From Lytechinus variegatus (taxonomy: Eukaryota > Echinodermata > Echinoidea > Temnopleuroida > Toxopneustidae): a stretch of 64,000 nt of DNA. Location: assembly GCF_018143015.1 (NCBI RefSeq), contig NC_054757.1, positions 4,822,001 through 4,886,000 of the forward strand, in the 5' to 3' direction. The notes under the pieces are model-generated. The model saw only the letters and a program-made list of their open reading frames with translations, searched no databases and was not told where the DNA came from. Shown one piece after another: positions 47,487 through 60,296 of this stretch (positions within the stretch are counted from its first letter, which is position 1; each line of letters starts with the position of its first letter). A program made the translations under genes and the position numbers.

Positions 47487-49108
47487 TGAAATTAGCCACA
47501 TTCAATCCGCATCCAATATTTATCCACAAACTCATGAAAGGGGGTTTCAGTGACCCAATGGGAATGTCAGCCAGTATCTGTAATAAATATTCAAACAATT
47601 GATGAAAACAAAATCAGCAACTAAATCCTTTTAATCTTGAGAAGGAAAATGGCCAATCTAACCCAGAACCAGACCTACCAACCTTTGGGAATGAAAAATT
47701 GTATTCTGTGATAAAAAAAATATTCCCCCCCCCAAAAAAATGTATTTCATAATAAAATGATTGGCGCACTCGCTCATAGCAGCGCTCAAGAAGCATGAAA
47801 GCTAAAATGCGCACTGCTCTTGCAGATGAAAAAAAACATTGATACATGTGTATATCTCACCCTGGTTTTAACAAAATGATTGAAAAAAAACAAGTTACCT
47901 GAAATTACATTGATCTAATTACCAAATTTGTGTAAGTTTTATGAAATAGAGACATATTGAGGTGATGTTTTTTTTTTACGAAAACATATTATTAAAGAAA
48001 AATCGTACTGCCGTATTTTGGTTATAAAAACGTACTGGTTAGCAGGTCTGCACAACCATCAAGGATGAACTATGAGACCGGTACTGGCAAGTCTTTGTAT
48101 GTGATTCGACCCCAGGCTAAGGGGCCAACTTTTGAAAATGCGGCATCAAGGATATTACATGTAATAGCATACCTTCTATTAATTCTGAATTTCTGTAAAA
48201 ATTGAAATGCATAATTCAAATTGAAATGTAGAGTATAATTTATATATTCATAACATACTATCCTTTAAAGTCACTATAAAAATGTACACATTCCGAGTTA
48301 AGGCAAATAAGTCACATTAAAATTTCTTATCTCAATTTTTTTTTTAATGCGCTCTAGGCAGTTTGATGACTCATGGTGCTCTTGAAACTCTCATAAGAAT
48401 AGTGCTTGGCAAATACACCCTGTTATTAACCTTGATTGCTATTTTTATTCATAGATGATTAGGTCTTTTGTGTAAGGTGTTTAAGGCTTGGCTGCCTGTA
48501 GGTATTAGTTAGGCATCACATTGAAAAAAAAGTCCAGTAATGCAAAATGCAAAGAGTTATTTCTAATTCTATTGACCAAAACAGGATAAAATGAACAGAT
48601 TTTTGGCCTGAATATAATGTACTGTACAAGGAGGATTTGGAATACATGTTGTAAAACCATGGTTGATTTCATAAATAAGTTAAGCCTAGTTCAGCCTATT
48701 TTAAAAAGAAATTGTACAATAATGATTGCATGTACATTTACTTCTTTGTTTAATACTTTTTTCCTACAGTTAAAGCATTATGAATTTTGTGAGCCGATTG
48801 TAATCTGTTAATGAATACTGGCTTAGTACTGCAGTGACCTTCCCAAAAGCATGAATTTGGCATCCTGTAACAGATGGGCGTTTTCATGATTACCGTAGAC
48901 TTTTACTCAATACATGTATATATGCAATGAATGAAGCGTAATTACATGTAAATTATAAAATTTGTAAATAAGAGTAAATAAGAGTAAATATATTCAAAAC
49001 AAGTGACCTGGCCTCAGACATGTAACCGTTGATGCCGAGTCACAAGTTCTATACTTTTTATGAAAATAAATCTATGTAAAGGCATAAGTTTACGAGAACT
49101 GACCGAAG
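47487..49108. other. Intergenic, 3' of the SLC35D gene
   Basis: AT-rich with short homopolymers. No exon or clear element. The transporter 3' UTR should start at 49108 and run leftward; no single convincing poly(A) signal could be chosen. Confidence 0.45.
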
Positions 49109-49710
49109 TCATGAAGAAGGTGGGTGACCGTTTGACATCCGATGCATGCGCTTTTGCTCAGTTGCAGTTGTAGGAACCTCGCCCATTTCACTCATGGAGA
49201 TGGCGGATCCGATTCGCTTGATGTGCTTGACCAGACTCTCCCTGTACTTGGCAAACGTATACCAGAAAGCCCCGACGATGTTCATGGATATACCCAGCAC
49301 CATGTTCGTCGTCAACGTCACGCCCCCGAACGCGAAGATGCCGACGATCGTCGTCACGACACTCTTGACGACACCCACGATGCTCGTCGTCAGCGCGGAG
49401 TTCATCGTGGTGCAGAGGAATTGAGAGTAGTTGAGGACGCAGCCTGCCGTCACGACGAATATGAGGATGAGATAAACTTGAAGGGTTGCCGAGTGAAAGA
49501 ACAGGATGCACTCCTTGAACTCGGATGTGAGGAGAGAATAAATGATGAGGAACGGGAGACAGTTGAGGCTGTTGATGTAGAGGATGCCGTTGGTCGACAT
49601 CTCGTCTTTGAGGCCGAGTCGTTGGACCAGAGTTAGGTAGATCCCTTGCAGGAATATACTGCAGATCCCAAACAGGTATGCTTTGGGATCAAATGATATA
49701 TCACCAAGGC
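49109..49710 (-). CDS. SLC35D-like exon (C-terminal half)
   Basis: Starts 2 nt into a codon after the acceptor TTCATGTACAG, codes GLGDISFDPKAYLFG through the last helices, and ends with TEQKRMHRMSNGHPPSS and a stop. Confidence 0.92.
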
Positions 49711-51776
49711 CTGTACATGAACAATAGTGAAAATAATTTATAGTAGTGATGATGATCATAAAACAACTATAATGATGTTGATGATGATAAAAATGGCATC
49801 AATGACTATACTTAAACTAATAAACTATCTATGATGATGATTATTGTTATCAATGATCAGTGATAATGATGATATGATAATCAGATGATGATATGATAAT
49901 CAGATGATTATGATAATCATTACCATTATTATTATAATTGTTGTTTTTATCATCATCATCAATGTCATCACCATCATCATCATCATCATCATCATCATCC
50001 ATATCATCATCATTATCATAAAGCACAAATAAAAAATATTAGAATAAATATTACACTCTGCAAATTTTTCCAGCAATCAAAATGCAGTGCAAAGTTCTAT
50101 TAATTGAACTATCATAAGAAATGAGTGAATATCCCTTCTTCTGTTCTTCAAGATTATTTGCATGAAGCGAAGTCAAGGTTTTAATACTGATTATGGTAAT
50201 AAAGTCTGAATGAAAATAATGGCACACCAACAGACCCCATGATTTCAATCCATTCTTTATACAGTATGATAAATAGAACAGTAATAGCAGTTGGCACAGG
50301 AAATGCATACCCTTGGCATTTGGCAAGAGTTGGCAAAGACTCAATATTTTAATAGGTGAAGATAATACATCCAATGATGAATTGTGTACAATTATCATTA
50401 GGGTCACTGGCGGATCAAAGGGGGGGGGGGGCAAAGCTGGCCTGTGGCCCCCCCTTTTGAGAGGCACAATTAAAATTTGTAATGTAAAACCACTGTTAAA
50501 ACAGGAGCCTGCCTCCCCCCTGTTGAAAGTGAAGACCTTTTTTTCTTCTTTTTTTTGCTTGTTAAACTTTTACGTGGACAAAATGTCCTTAAATTTTTGT
50601 TAAAAACCCTTTTTTTTGCTTGTCAAACTTTTCCTCTGGAAAATGTGCCCATCCCCCTCCTTTATGAAAATCCTGGATCCACCCCTGATTAAGGTAATTG
50701 AACAGACTTCTGAGTGAAACCATGTACATTGTAAAGGTGTCCAGTACAATTTAAGAAAAAGCTTAATTTTTGGATTTGGCAACCCATATTGTCAACTAAT
50801 CAAGGTTTACCTAATAAACTAGGGGAAAATAACATTTTCCAACTTATGCTCATTGTAATCATACATTTACTATTTTTTCATAAAGAGAGTGAGAGAGATT
50901 CTATGTGCAAATCTGTGAAAAATTAATATCTTGAATTGAATTTCATATACCTGGTAGTACAATACATTTTATAGAATAAAAACAAAATTTACGGTGCACT
51001 TGAAAGCTGACATCATTAGCTCATGCATTGCACATGCATAGAATAATTTCAATATTCATGTTCTAATATTTATTACAACTTTTTTTACTGGAAAACAGAT
51101 CAAAGAACATTGTACACTACAGTCCTGTAAAAAAAATCCTGTAGATATAGCACACAAAACACATTTGTGTAGCACTTTGCTAGTACATGTACTTGTAGTC
51201 ATATAAAAAGTTAAGTTATAAAGCAATACATGTGCATAATGAAATACATAGAAATTCCATGGTTTTGCTATTTATGTCATCTTTAGTTGTACACCTACTC
51301 TATATAATTGAATAAAGTTAGACTGAAGTAATCCATAATTCATCTTGAGGAACATCATACTTACCAGCAACGACGCACCCAGCTGATGTTAAACTGACAG
51401 CTCCAATGATAGAAGCCGATGGCCAGCCTTTCTTCAGAATACACACAGCCAAGAAGACGTAAAACAATGGCCCCGTTCTCTTCAAAACATTGTACATCGG
51501 AATATTCATCCCGCTGAGTGCGCTCAGAGCAAAGGTCGAGTTCAGGACGTAAAAGAGCGAGGGCAAGAAACAAAGCCGAGCGTTATCCCGGGTATAGTTT
51601 GGTAGATCCGTCTTTCCTAGGAGGTGAATGAGTTTCAAGGCTGCCACAGTAACGCTCATTTGAGCAAGCATGATGATCTCAGGGTAGTTGAACCCGTAGG
51701 TGTTCATGGCCAATTTGTTGATGAATGACATGGACCCTGAGCAGAGCCCGTAGAATCCGGCCGCTGCTAAACTCAT
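49109..51776 (-). CDS. SLC35D-family nucleotide-sugar transporter, two coding exons, complete
   Basis: Coding exons 51365-51776 and 49109-49710 (minus) join with GT-AG borders, phase 1, to give 337 residues plus stop. The chain is almost entirely hydrophobic helices, as expected for the roughly ten-helix Golgi/ER nucleotide-sugar transporters of the drug/metabolite transporter fold. Landmarks are SGSMSFINKLAM in helix 1, IPMYNVLKRTGPLF before helix 4, AGLGDISFDPKAYLFG across the splice, and NSALTTSIVGVVKSVVTT near the C-terminus. The last two fit SLC35D3 better than SLC35D1/D2 as I recall those families, and the two-exon layout also fits; subfamily is inferred. The Ser/Pro-containing tail after about residue 300 is cytosolic. 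An in-frame TGA lies 18 nt upstream of the ATG, supporting this start. The intron carries a hAT-like MITE and a CAT repeat. Confidence 0.9.
49918..50018. repeat. ATC/ATT microsatellite in the SLC35D intron
   Basis: Runs of CATCATCAT and ATTATTAT with interruptions, mostly 49950-50018. Confidence 0.85.
50405..50687. mobile_element. hAT-like MITE in the SLC35D intron
   Basis: Ends CACTGGCGGATCAAAGGGG and …CCTGGATCCACCCCTG. Flanking octamers ATTAGGGT (50397-50404) and ATTAAGGT (50688-50695) are an 8-bp target duplication with one mismatch. The interior has G and C runs. Confidence 0.75.
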
Positions 51777-51798
51777 CTTGGCAGATATTATTCAAGAC
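51365..51798 (-). CDS. SLC35D-like exon with start codon (coding 51365-51776)
   Basis: Acceptor TATTTTCAG at 51799 leaves a 22-nt 5' UTR before ATG at 51776-51774. It encodes the first 137 residues plus 1 nt, donor GTAAGTATG. The acceptor implies an upstream non-coding exon. Confidence 0.88.
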
Positions 51799-53441
51799 CT
51801 GAAAATAAGACAGACACAAAAGTGAGCAAAATATATCCAAGAACTTAACCGACTGGAAAGGACAAACTTTTATACATTTAAACTCAAAAGTAGAGTCTTG
51901 ACTCTACCATGTACATGTAACGTTACTTCCTATCAAAAGTATTTTTCATCTATTGATTTTATTCAAATAAAAAAAATACCCTCTTGAGCTCTATTGACTC
52001 ATTTTTTCCATGTTCTTATAGAAAAAGTCAATTTTGAACAACATAAATTTCAATCATATATGTTAATCTCGTTTGTAGGATGAGTGTCATATGTTTGATT
52101 GGGCACTCCCACTTCAGTAATAGATTCAGTAGTGGATGCAAGGAGGGAGGGACAAAAAAAATGAACATTTGGAAAATATACAATTTAGAAATCTATATTG
52201 ATCCTCTACAAATTTGTTTTGACCAGCCCTGACCCCCACATCCCTGGTGTTATTAGGCCAAGTAGTAAAAAAAGAAAGTAGTTGAAAAAAGAAAGTAGTT
52301 GATCGTCCTCGCGCGCATCAATTTTGGCCGCCGCATGAAAATTTTTTATATTTACTATTTTCTAAGAAAAAAAAATAAAAAAAATGTGCTGTTTCTCGTC
52401 CACACACTCTTCCCTTTTTAATTGCAGCATAAATTTTCTTGATATTTACTATTATTATGGCTGCTGAATAGCAAGAAAATTCACAAGATTGGCGAGCGCT
52501 TTGCTCTCATGTGCTTTGGGGTCTCTCTCACAACTTCAAAAATAATTGCATAGTCGATATCGCTGTAACTGGAAGAAAGAAAAAAATCTGATTTGTTTTT
52601 TTATTGGAATTTTGAAGATACCTTCATAATTTAGCGAGAAAATAATAAAGTTTGCAAACTCGGAAAAGATCACATATTCCTTCATTTTTAGTGCATTTTC
52701 GGAGACCCCACTTCCTCAATCTGAACTAATCTGTCGCGTGCTTTGGAAATATGGCGCAGATAAATCAATTTCAATGACATAATTTGTATTTCAGTGGGTT
52801 TTTGGTGAGTGATAGGCCGATATCGCCTGTACTTACATGTAGATGTGTGTTTAATACGGTGATTGTCTGTGTGCTTGTGACTGAGCTCTGTTGGATGAAT
52901 GCATGTGTGCTGGGATGATGTGATCGACTGTGCTGGCGCGACATGTGAATTTGTGAAATGAATTGAATTTTCTGGCGAGTTTTCAAACATCAGCATATTG
53001 AATATTCAATTATGGATTTAATGTTCAATATCAATTTAAAAAATGAATAGAAGTTGAACAGTAATAAACATTATGTTAACGAACAAGCAGCTAGAAACTG
53101 CGATGCGAAACCAAGCCCAAAGCTAAAAAAGAGATTGGCTCTGGAAAACTGAACATGGCTCCATCATAATAAAAATGACCCCCCATGCATTTTTTTTATC
53201 CTTACAAGTATATTAAATATAATTTTACTTGGCCTTAGTGGTTGCTGCCATGTTGGTGATTGCTTATCTTTTTCATGAATTAATCCCCCCTCCCCCAATC
53301 CCCACAAAAGACTGCAAAGAATGTGAAAATGTAAATTAAAATGGGAATTGATTGTCGTTGGTGACAAATTCTATAATTAAGTTTAGGCCTAGAAGTAGAA
53401 CAAGTCAACTTTTGCTAAAACACTTTTACATGTAGTCTCAC
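51799..53441. other. Probable first intron of the SLC35D gene
   Basis: No coding exon seen. AT-rich with short unrelated frames near 52690-52990 that lack domains. It is bordered by the acceptor at 51799 and a donor-like GTGAGA (minus strand) at 53441. Confidence 0.4.
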
Positions 53442-53600
53442 CACGTCTCCCAGCTGAAAGTGAAATGATCCTTATTACCTCAGCCTCAAGATCTACTCAG
53501 CTCACGTCACTCAGGTCAAGGCCTTACAGTCAAGATACAGTAACAGAGAGCGAGCAGAGACGGCGCCGGAGCTGCAGGCGTTGCTGGTGGTGTAGTACGG
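53442..53600 (-). other. Candidate 5' UTR exon of the SLC35D gene
   Basis: On the minus strand the sequence ends GGAGACGTG followed by GTGAGACT, a good donor. The upstream part is GC- and CpG-richer than its surroundings. It would join the acceptor at 51798/51799. The start of transcription (somewhere near 53560-53620) is not defined. Confidence 0.35.
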
Positions 53601-53640
53601 TACGGAACGTTTCGCTTCACTGGTCGACGACGTGGCAACA
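53450..53640. promoter_or_regulatory. Candidate bidirectional promoter of SLC35D and adenosine kinase
   Basis: A short interval with clustered CpG (GGCGCCGGAG, GGTCGACGACG) sits between the proposed SLC35D 5' UTR exon (minus) and the proposed kinase start codon at 53640 (plus). No TATA box is seen. The inference rests on gene order. Confidence 0.35.
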
Positions 53641-53707
53641 TGCAGTTCAAAGGCGATTGTATTGAAGGTTCAGAATATGTGTTTTTGCTCAAAATGGGTC
53701 TAGAAAG
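53640..53707 (+). CDS. Candidate first coding exon of adenosine kinase
   Basis: ATG at 53640 opens 22 codons (MQFKGDCIEG…) plus AG, followed by the donor GTATAAG. Joined to 57068 this gives AG|A = Arg and an N-terminus of about 28 residues before GFGIPLL, close to the length of long animal ADK forms. There is no protein similarity to rely on in this part, so it is a phase- and position-based proposal. Confidence 0.4.
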
Positions 53708-56700
53708 GTATAAGAATGGTATTATCACACTTGGTCCAGTTATTAAATCTTGACAGCAACAACCAAAGCTTTGAAAAATGAAAACGGAGAAGCGTCTACT
53801 ATTTGTCTATTTGTCCTCGCTCGCGTCAAATACGATCTCGAGTGCAATTTGCAACATATGCAAACACACTGCCAGGCTTTTTCATTCGCATCTTATTATT
53901 TATCATATCTAAAAAAAACCTCTAAGGAGTGTAATTTGTTCATATAAAATACTGTGGTTGTAATTTGATAATAAGATTAAAATAAACTTTATTCATCTTG
54001 TTAAAAATAAAAAATTGTGATGATTTTTTTTTTTACACCAAAACCAAAGAAGTTTTACATTGAAAGTTAAAAAAGCGACTAATCTGGCAGAGGTCACCTG
54101 ATACAATCCATGGATGATCACATGATTGAATGCAACATCAACAGAGCTGTGGAAGTAGGGACTGTTATTTCGTTTCTTCAATAAAACATCATGGCAAACG
54201 TTATTAGGTGAGGATTCCTTGGAATATTTATTTCCATATTGCAGTAGGCATAGTGCAATAACCAAATCCATGAAAATGTTAACTCTTGATACATGAAAGT
54301 ATGAAACATGAAAGTTGAAATGTAGAATAACTCAAAATCAGATGTCATTTGATTTTGAGTACCATATTATCAGGGCCAGCATGGCCAGGGCAGGGCAGTG
54401 GGCGCGGGGCGTACGTTTTATGAGAGTTATTTAATTACCACTTCTGTCCAACAAGTTGTCACTGACAAATTCCCTTGATTTTGAGGCCAAATCGTGGTTT
54501 TGGAAACCACTCATAGATTTGTGTACGCGCATTTGTGTACAAAGTGAATGGAGGTGGAAATAGGGAACCGTGCGTGCGACTGAATAAAGCGCTGCTGTAT
54601 GAAGTGAACGGTGGTTACCTATATCACGATAATGCCGATTTTGATGGGTTTAGAAGCACTGTTGCTATGGTAACTGTTGGATAAAACGTCCAAGTCCTTT
54701 CATGAAAGTGAACGCTCCTCCACTGACTGAGCTCAGACTCTCATTCTTTGAATCTTTCTCAGTCAGACTCGGAGTGATTGAAAGTTACACTAGACTGTGT
54801 AAGCTAGATCTTAAACTGAATAGTTTGACCATTTTATTTGCTTATTGCCTTATTTATTTATCTCTTTATGTAGAACTATTTATCTACCCATTTATTTATT
54901 CATTTATTTTGGTGAGAATGACTTTGTTTATCAAGTGACAGCGTGCACAGTCATGGGAGTTTTAAAAATAGAATTCTTTGCTCACTTGAACTTTGAAGCA
55001 GCTAGATTATGATATTCATCACAGATAGTGGTTAAAATGGTAAGGTACGATAATACGCCAGTGGCGGACTGTACCAGCCTGGAAGAAGAAGAAATGTTAG
55101 CTTTTTGTTCATAAAGGCATTTGACAATTCATGTATACATTGGCAGGAATAACCATTGGGGGATTTATTTCAATATTTCTGATATTTTCCAAATACAATG
55201 TAGGTTATTGGATTGTCCCCCATCCTCTATTTTGTTATTTTTCTTCTTCTTTTTCTTCTTCTTCTTCTCCTTCTTTTTCTTCTTCTTATTTCCTTTTCTT
55301 TTGTTCTTCGTCTTCTTCTCCTCCTCCTCTTACTTCTTCTTTTTTTGTTCTTCTTCCTCTTCTTCTTCTCTCTCCTCATCCTCCTCTTTTCTTATTTTCT
55401 CCCCCTCCTTGTTCTCCTATCTCTTCCCTTTACTCTTGCTCTTCTCTCCCCTCCTCTTTTTTTCTTCCCTTCGTCTTCTTCGTCTGCTCATAATACTTGT
55501 TCTTCTTATTGTTATATTTCTTATTCTTCTCATCATACTTCTTTCCAACCGCGTAGCCAGGATTTCATTTTGGAGGGGGCGGTCAATGCACGCGAAGCGT
55601 GCCAACACTTACAGAGCACGCGAAGCGCGCTCCCTAGGGGGTGGGTGCAGGGAGGGGGAGTTTCCCCCTCCCGCGCGAAGCTTTTAGTGTTTCATAAATT
55701 AAAATGAAAAGGAGCCGTTTCTCTTGTATCTAGTACCTCCAATTTGGTTGACTATATTGCGATTTTTGAACCTTGTTTTCAAAAGTGATTGTGAACGCAC
55801 AAAAGAGGTATACAATGGAGGAAATCAAAATGATAATAACTCCGCGCGAAGCGCGGAAGCTAAAGTGTTTTATCAATTTTTCTTGCCATAAAAAGGTCCC
55901 GAGAAAAGGGTATTCTCAAAGATATATTGAAACTTTCTTTGGAAAGATCAGATTTGATTACAAACAATTAAGCATCAGTGCATATTTTTAACTCGCAAAA
56001 CAGAGGAGAAGATTGGTAGAGGAAGATATTCCTCCCCGCGCAGAGCAATGAAACTCTGAAATTTCAAAGGGCGGACGTTTCATCAAATGTAGATATCTCT
56101 AATACCCAATCGTCTCTAATTCAATTGATTTTCTAAGATTATTGAACTTCATTACAAGGAAAATAGTGCGCATGAAGTTGAAACTTCTGTGATTTATTGA
56201 AATTATCTATCTATATAATAAAGGATGATTAATTTTTTTTACTTATCCTGAAGCGCTTCATTTTGAATACAAAGAAACTTAAGTGTCATTCAAAATTTCA
56301 AACTGAGGGCGCAAAACAGGACAGGAGATGAATGTATACAGGGAAATGACATGAAGTTTAATACAATTTGATAAAAAAATATTGTACTTTTTTATTAAAT
56401 ACGACACGAATTCCATACCTTTCTCTTTTTAAATTAGGAACCTGTTTGCCCCCAAATTATGGTTGTTTATAGTAATGAGCTGAAAAGCGGGAGAAGCTGA
56501 CTTTATGGAGGTGACGGCAGAAAGTGATATAAAGATTTTACCCGCTCGGAGCCGACCAGACCAGAAGTTGCGCGATCAATTGAAAAAAAAGATAACTTCA
56601 TATATTTACTTCGGCCTAACCTTACTCAAATTCATGTCCTAATGTATACAATTTGAACTTTAACTGGCAAGAAGCACATAGCTGAGGTGGAAAAACAGGG

Positions 56701-59700
56701 TTAGAGAAAAGGTGGGGGACCAATGGAGAACTTCAATATTGTCATTTAACCGCGCGCAGCGCGGAAGCAAAATTCATATATGAATTTAGAGCAAGAAGGG
56801 TGAAGGAGTTTCTCTTTTGAGAAAAAAATAAAGAATAGAAAGAAAAAACACAAAGCTATCTTCCCTATCCTCCCTTCCCTTTTCCTTTTCTCCTCTCTTT
56901 TTTCCCTTCTTTTTTTTTCTTTTTGGGGACTTTTTTTGGGGGGTGACCGCCCCCACCGCCCCCCCCCCTGGCTACGCGCCTGCTTCTTTCCCCTTTTGTC
57001 ATAATCGTCTTCTTACCAAGTACTGGTAAAATAATTTTTATTGTTATTCAAATTTATTTTCATCCAGACCAGGTAAAATTGCAGGATTTGGGATACCTCT
57101 CCTTGATTTCATAGCAGATGTTGATGACAAATTACTTATGAGGTAAGTTTTACTTTTTGTCATTGATTTTTTTTTATTTACCAAATAAACTAATTTGTTC
57201 CAAAAGGAACTGATCAAAATTTAGAGCACTGCACAAATTCTGTGCAAAATGTCAAAATGAACAATATTTTAACACAGGCTAGCTTAAATTTATCTTTTCT
57301 AAAGCACATGTCTATAATTATAAAAGATTGCTTCAATTACAGGGAGGCTATATAGCCACTCACATCAATTGGTTTCGGAATCCAAAGTCATAAAATTACA
57401 AAAGAAAGCCCAACAAAAATGGAATTGGAAACAAACGTCCCAGGAGATGCAGTTCCGAATGCTCTAAGAATCAGCCAGATAGGCCTACGTCGTGTGTGTT
57501 AGAACCTTAAAGGAGGTTTGCATCATATTTTTCAAAATTGGTAACTGTGGTATAATTGGTAGGCCCTATTTCATATTACCATTAAAGGGGAAGTTCACCC
57601 TGACAAAAAGTTTATTGTAAAAATAGCAGAAAAAATAATGAAAAATATTGCCGAAGGTTTGAGAAAAATTCATCAAATAATTGAAAAGTTATTAGAATTT
57701 CAATTATTTGATTTGTGACGTCATATGCGAGCAGCATTCCTACATAGCGAATGGAAAAAAATCAATGAAATGTCATTTTCTCAGAAAATTGAAAATGGTT
57801 TTTACCTTACCTTTTGTATATCAATAGAAAAATCATTTCACACCCGATCATGAATAGAAAACAAAATCAAGTCATCAGGAACCATATAAAATTTGAAATT
57901 CATGCGTTTTATATTACATAACACATGGGGCAGCTGCTCGTTTATGACGTCACAAATCCAAAACTTTGAACTCTAATAACTTTCTTACTCTTTAACAGAT
58001 TTTCCTCAAACCTTCAATGTTTTTTACTATTTTTCTGCTATTTTTACAACAAAGTCTTCTTCAGGGTGAACTTCCACTTTAAAGTGCAAATTAATCTATT
58101 AAGCTAGTGCCTTTTGATTAAACAAAATTATTTGTAAAATGTCAACCATAGGCATTGTGATGACCGCGGCTGATCCAGGGTGGGCCACACCCCCCCCCTT
58201 CATCCCGCAAGAAAAAGGTAAAAATATTCAAACAAACAAACACAAAAGCATGTACAATTTTTTGGATATGGATATGGCTCCCCCCCACCATGCTAAGCAG
58301 GAGGGCATGCATTAAGTTCATAGTGATGATGGGTTTTTTTGCTTTCAAAGAGCAGTGGTGACCATATTTATTTTTTTTATTCTCAGATATGGCCTAGAAT
58401 GTAACGGTTCAAACCAAGCAACTCAAGATCAGAAAGGAATATATGATGAGCTGTCACATCATCCTGGAGTTCAGATCATCCCAGGAGGTGCAGTTCCTAA
58501 TGCTCTAAGAATCGCCCAGGTAGGCCTAAGACACAGTTCTCACTACGTTCCTAAAACTGGTTAACTGGAAACTAGTTTAACATGTAGTGAGAATGGCCGA
58601 AGCGGTCTTGCATGGAAGCAGTATTCCAAACCAGTTCGGAAAACCACCTCGTGATGTACGGTAGTTTTCAAGATCGCTTTGCCTCTTTAAACTGGCTTTA
58701 GCATAATTGAGGACACAACCGTTTTTCAGGAAGCGATCTTCGCACATTTTGAGCGTGCTACTCCACACGACGTGTGGAATGCCTACGCTGTGGTTTCGAA
58801 TTTTGCAGGAAACGTGTCTCCCCACTGAGAGCATTTCCATATCAACAAGATCGCTTTACGTGAAGTGATTTTGAAAACCACTTTCGTGTGATAAGGTGGG
58901 AATGCTAGCAAAGCGGTCTTCCAAGCTGGTTTCCTGAATCGGTTTTTAGTAAACTAATTTTAGAAAACGTAATGAGAACGGCCTGTATGCATCTGTGTTA
59001 GAGGAGGTTTGTGTCATCTCTGTCTGCTTGCAGATGGCCTAATTGTCAGATCATCTAACACCATCATGGCTACTTTTTGATCCAACCATCCAGTAGCGGA
59101 CCGTGACCCGGCGGAGACAAAGCATTGGGGGGGGGCACTGCATTGTTTGTGAACAATGCTGTGCCCCCCAATTTTACCAAAATAACAACATGATATGTAG
59201 TAGTAGTAGTATGGTGTTTATTGAAAGAAGAATAACCCGGAAAATCATTCTTTTTGCTGAAGTTATATTGTATGACATTTAAGAAAGCTGATAACAGGAC
59301 AAAACAGAAAGCTGCTCGCATGTTGTATCACAAATTAAATTCAATATTTCAAGACTAGATTATTCTTTTATCAGTTTTTACAAACCTTCAGGGATATATT
59401 TTCCCCCTATTTTTTTTAATTCCTTTTAAAACCAACTTGATGCCAGCCTTGTTAGGGTGGACTTCCCCTTTCATCCTGACAAAAATTTATTGAAAAATAG
59501 CAGAAATAATGATAAAAAGTATTACTGAACGTTTGTGAAAAATTCATCAAAAAATGAAATACTTGTTAGAGATTTGATAGTTTGATTTTTTACATCATAT
59601 GCGAGCAGCTTCCCTACACATGGTATGGTAAAAAAATAACATAAAATATCATTTTCTCAGAAAATTGAAAATGGTTTTGACAGTTCGTTCAGTATATCAA

Positions 59701-60254
59701 TTGATATTCTTATCACACCCATTCCAAAAATATAGTAATCATGAACTATTACAAAATTAAAATTCATGGATTTTATATTACATAATTGAAACAGGGGCAG
59801 TTGCTCGTTTATGACATCAAAAATTCCAAACTTCAAATCCTTATAACTTTCTTAATCTCTAATGGATTTTCCTCAAATGTTTAGCATTATTTTTATAATT
59901 TTTTCTGCTATTTTCAGAACAAACTTTTCTTCAGGTTGAACTACCCCTTTAATTTAAGTTCAATCTGTATATAGGCCTACTGTGACCTTGCTATGAAATA
60001 CATACATGTAGTAGGATTTTTCTGTGACAGAATGTCTAATGATTTCAACACACAGTGGCTTCTGGGCATTCCTAACATTACAATGTCCTTTGGATGTATT
60101 GGAAATGATGCTTTTGGTGAGGTGCTGACTGATAAGTCTCGATCAGAGGGAGTTTGTGTGCAGTATCAGGTCCACACGACATATCCGACAGGAACATGTG
60201 CAGTACTGATTACAGGACAGAACAGGTACTGTGTATACACAGGGTCATTAAGAA

Positions 60255-60296
<42 letters not shown>

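Noticed and set aside
49142..49636. Plus-strand frame of 164 codons
   Set aside because: Shadow of the real SLC35D exon on the opposite strand, which has clear family motifs and splice borders.
54702..54938. Plus-strand frame starting MKVNAPPLTEL as kinase exon 1
   Set aside because: It starts inside a decayed MITE and has no in-phase donor.
55121..55707. Frames rich in Phe, Ser and Leu
   Set aside because: They come from a CTT/CCT microsatellite joined to the end of a hAT-like element.
60023..60055. Earlier acceptor (GTGACAG at 60030) for the kinase exon
   Set aside because: It would break phase 0 from the previous exon. The acceptor at 60055 restores AQ|W as in the family.
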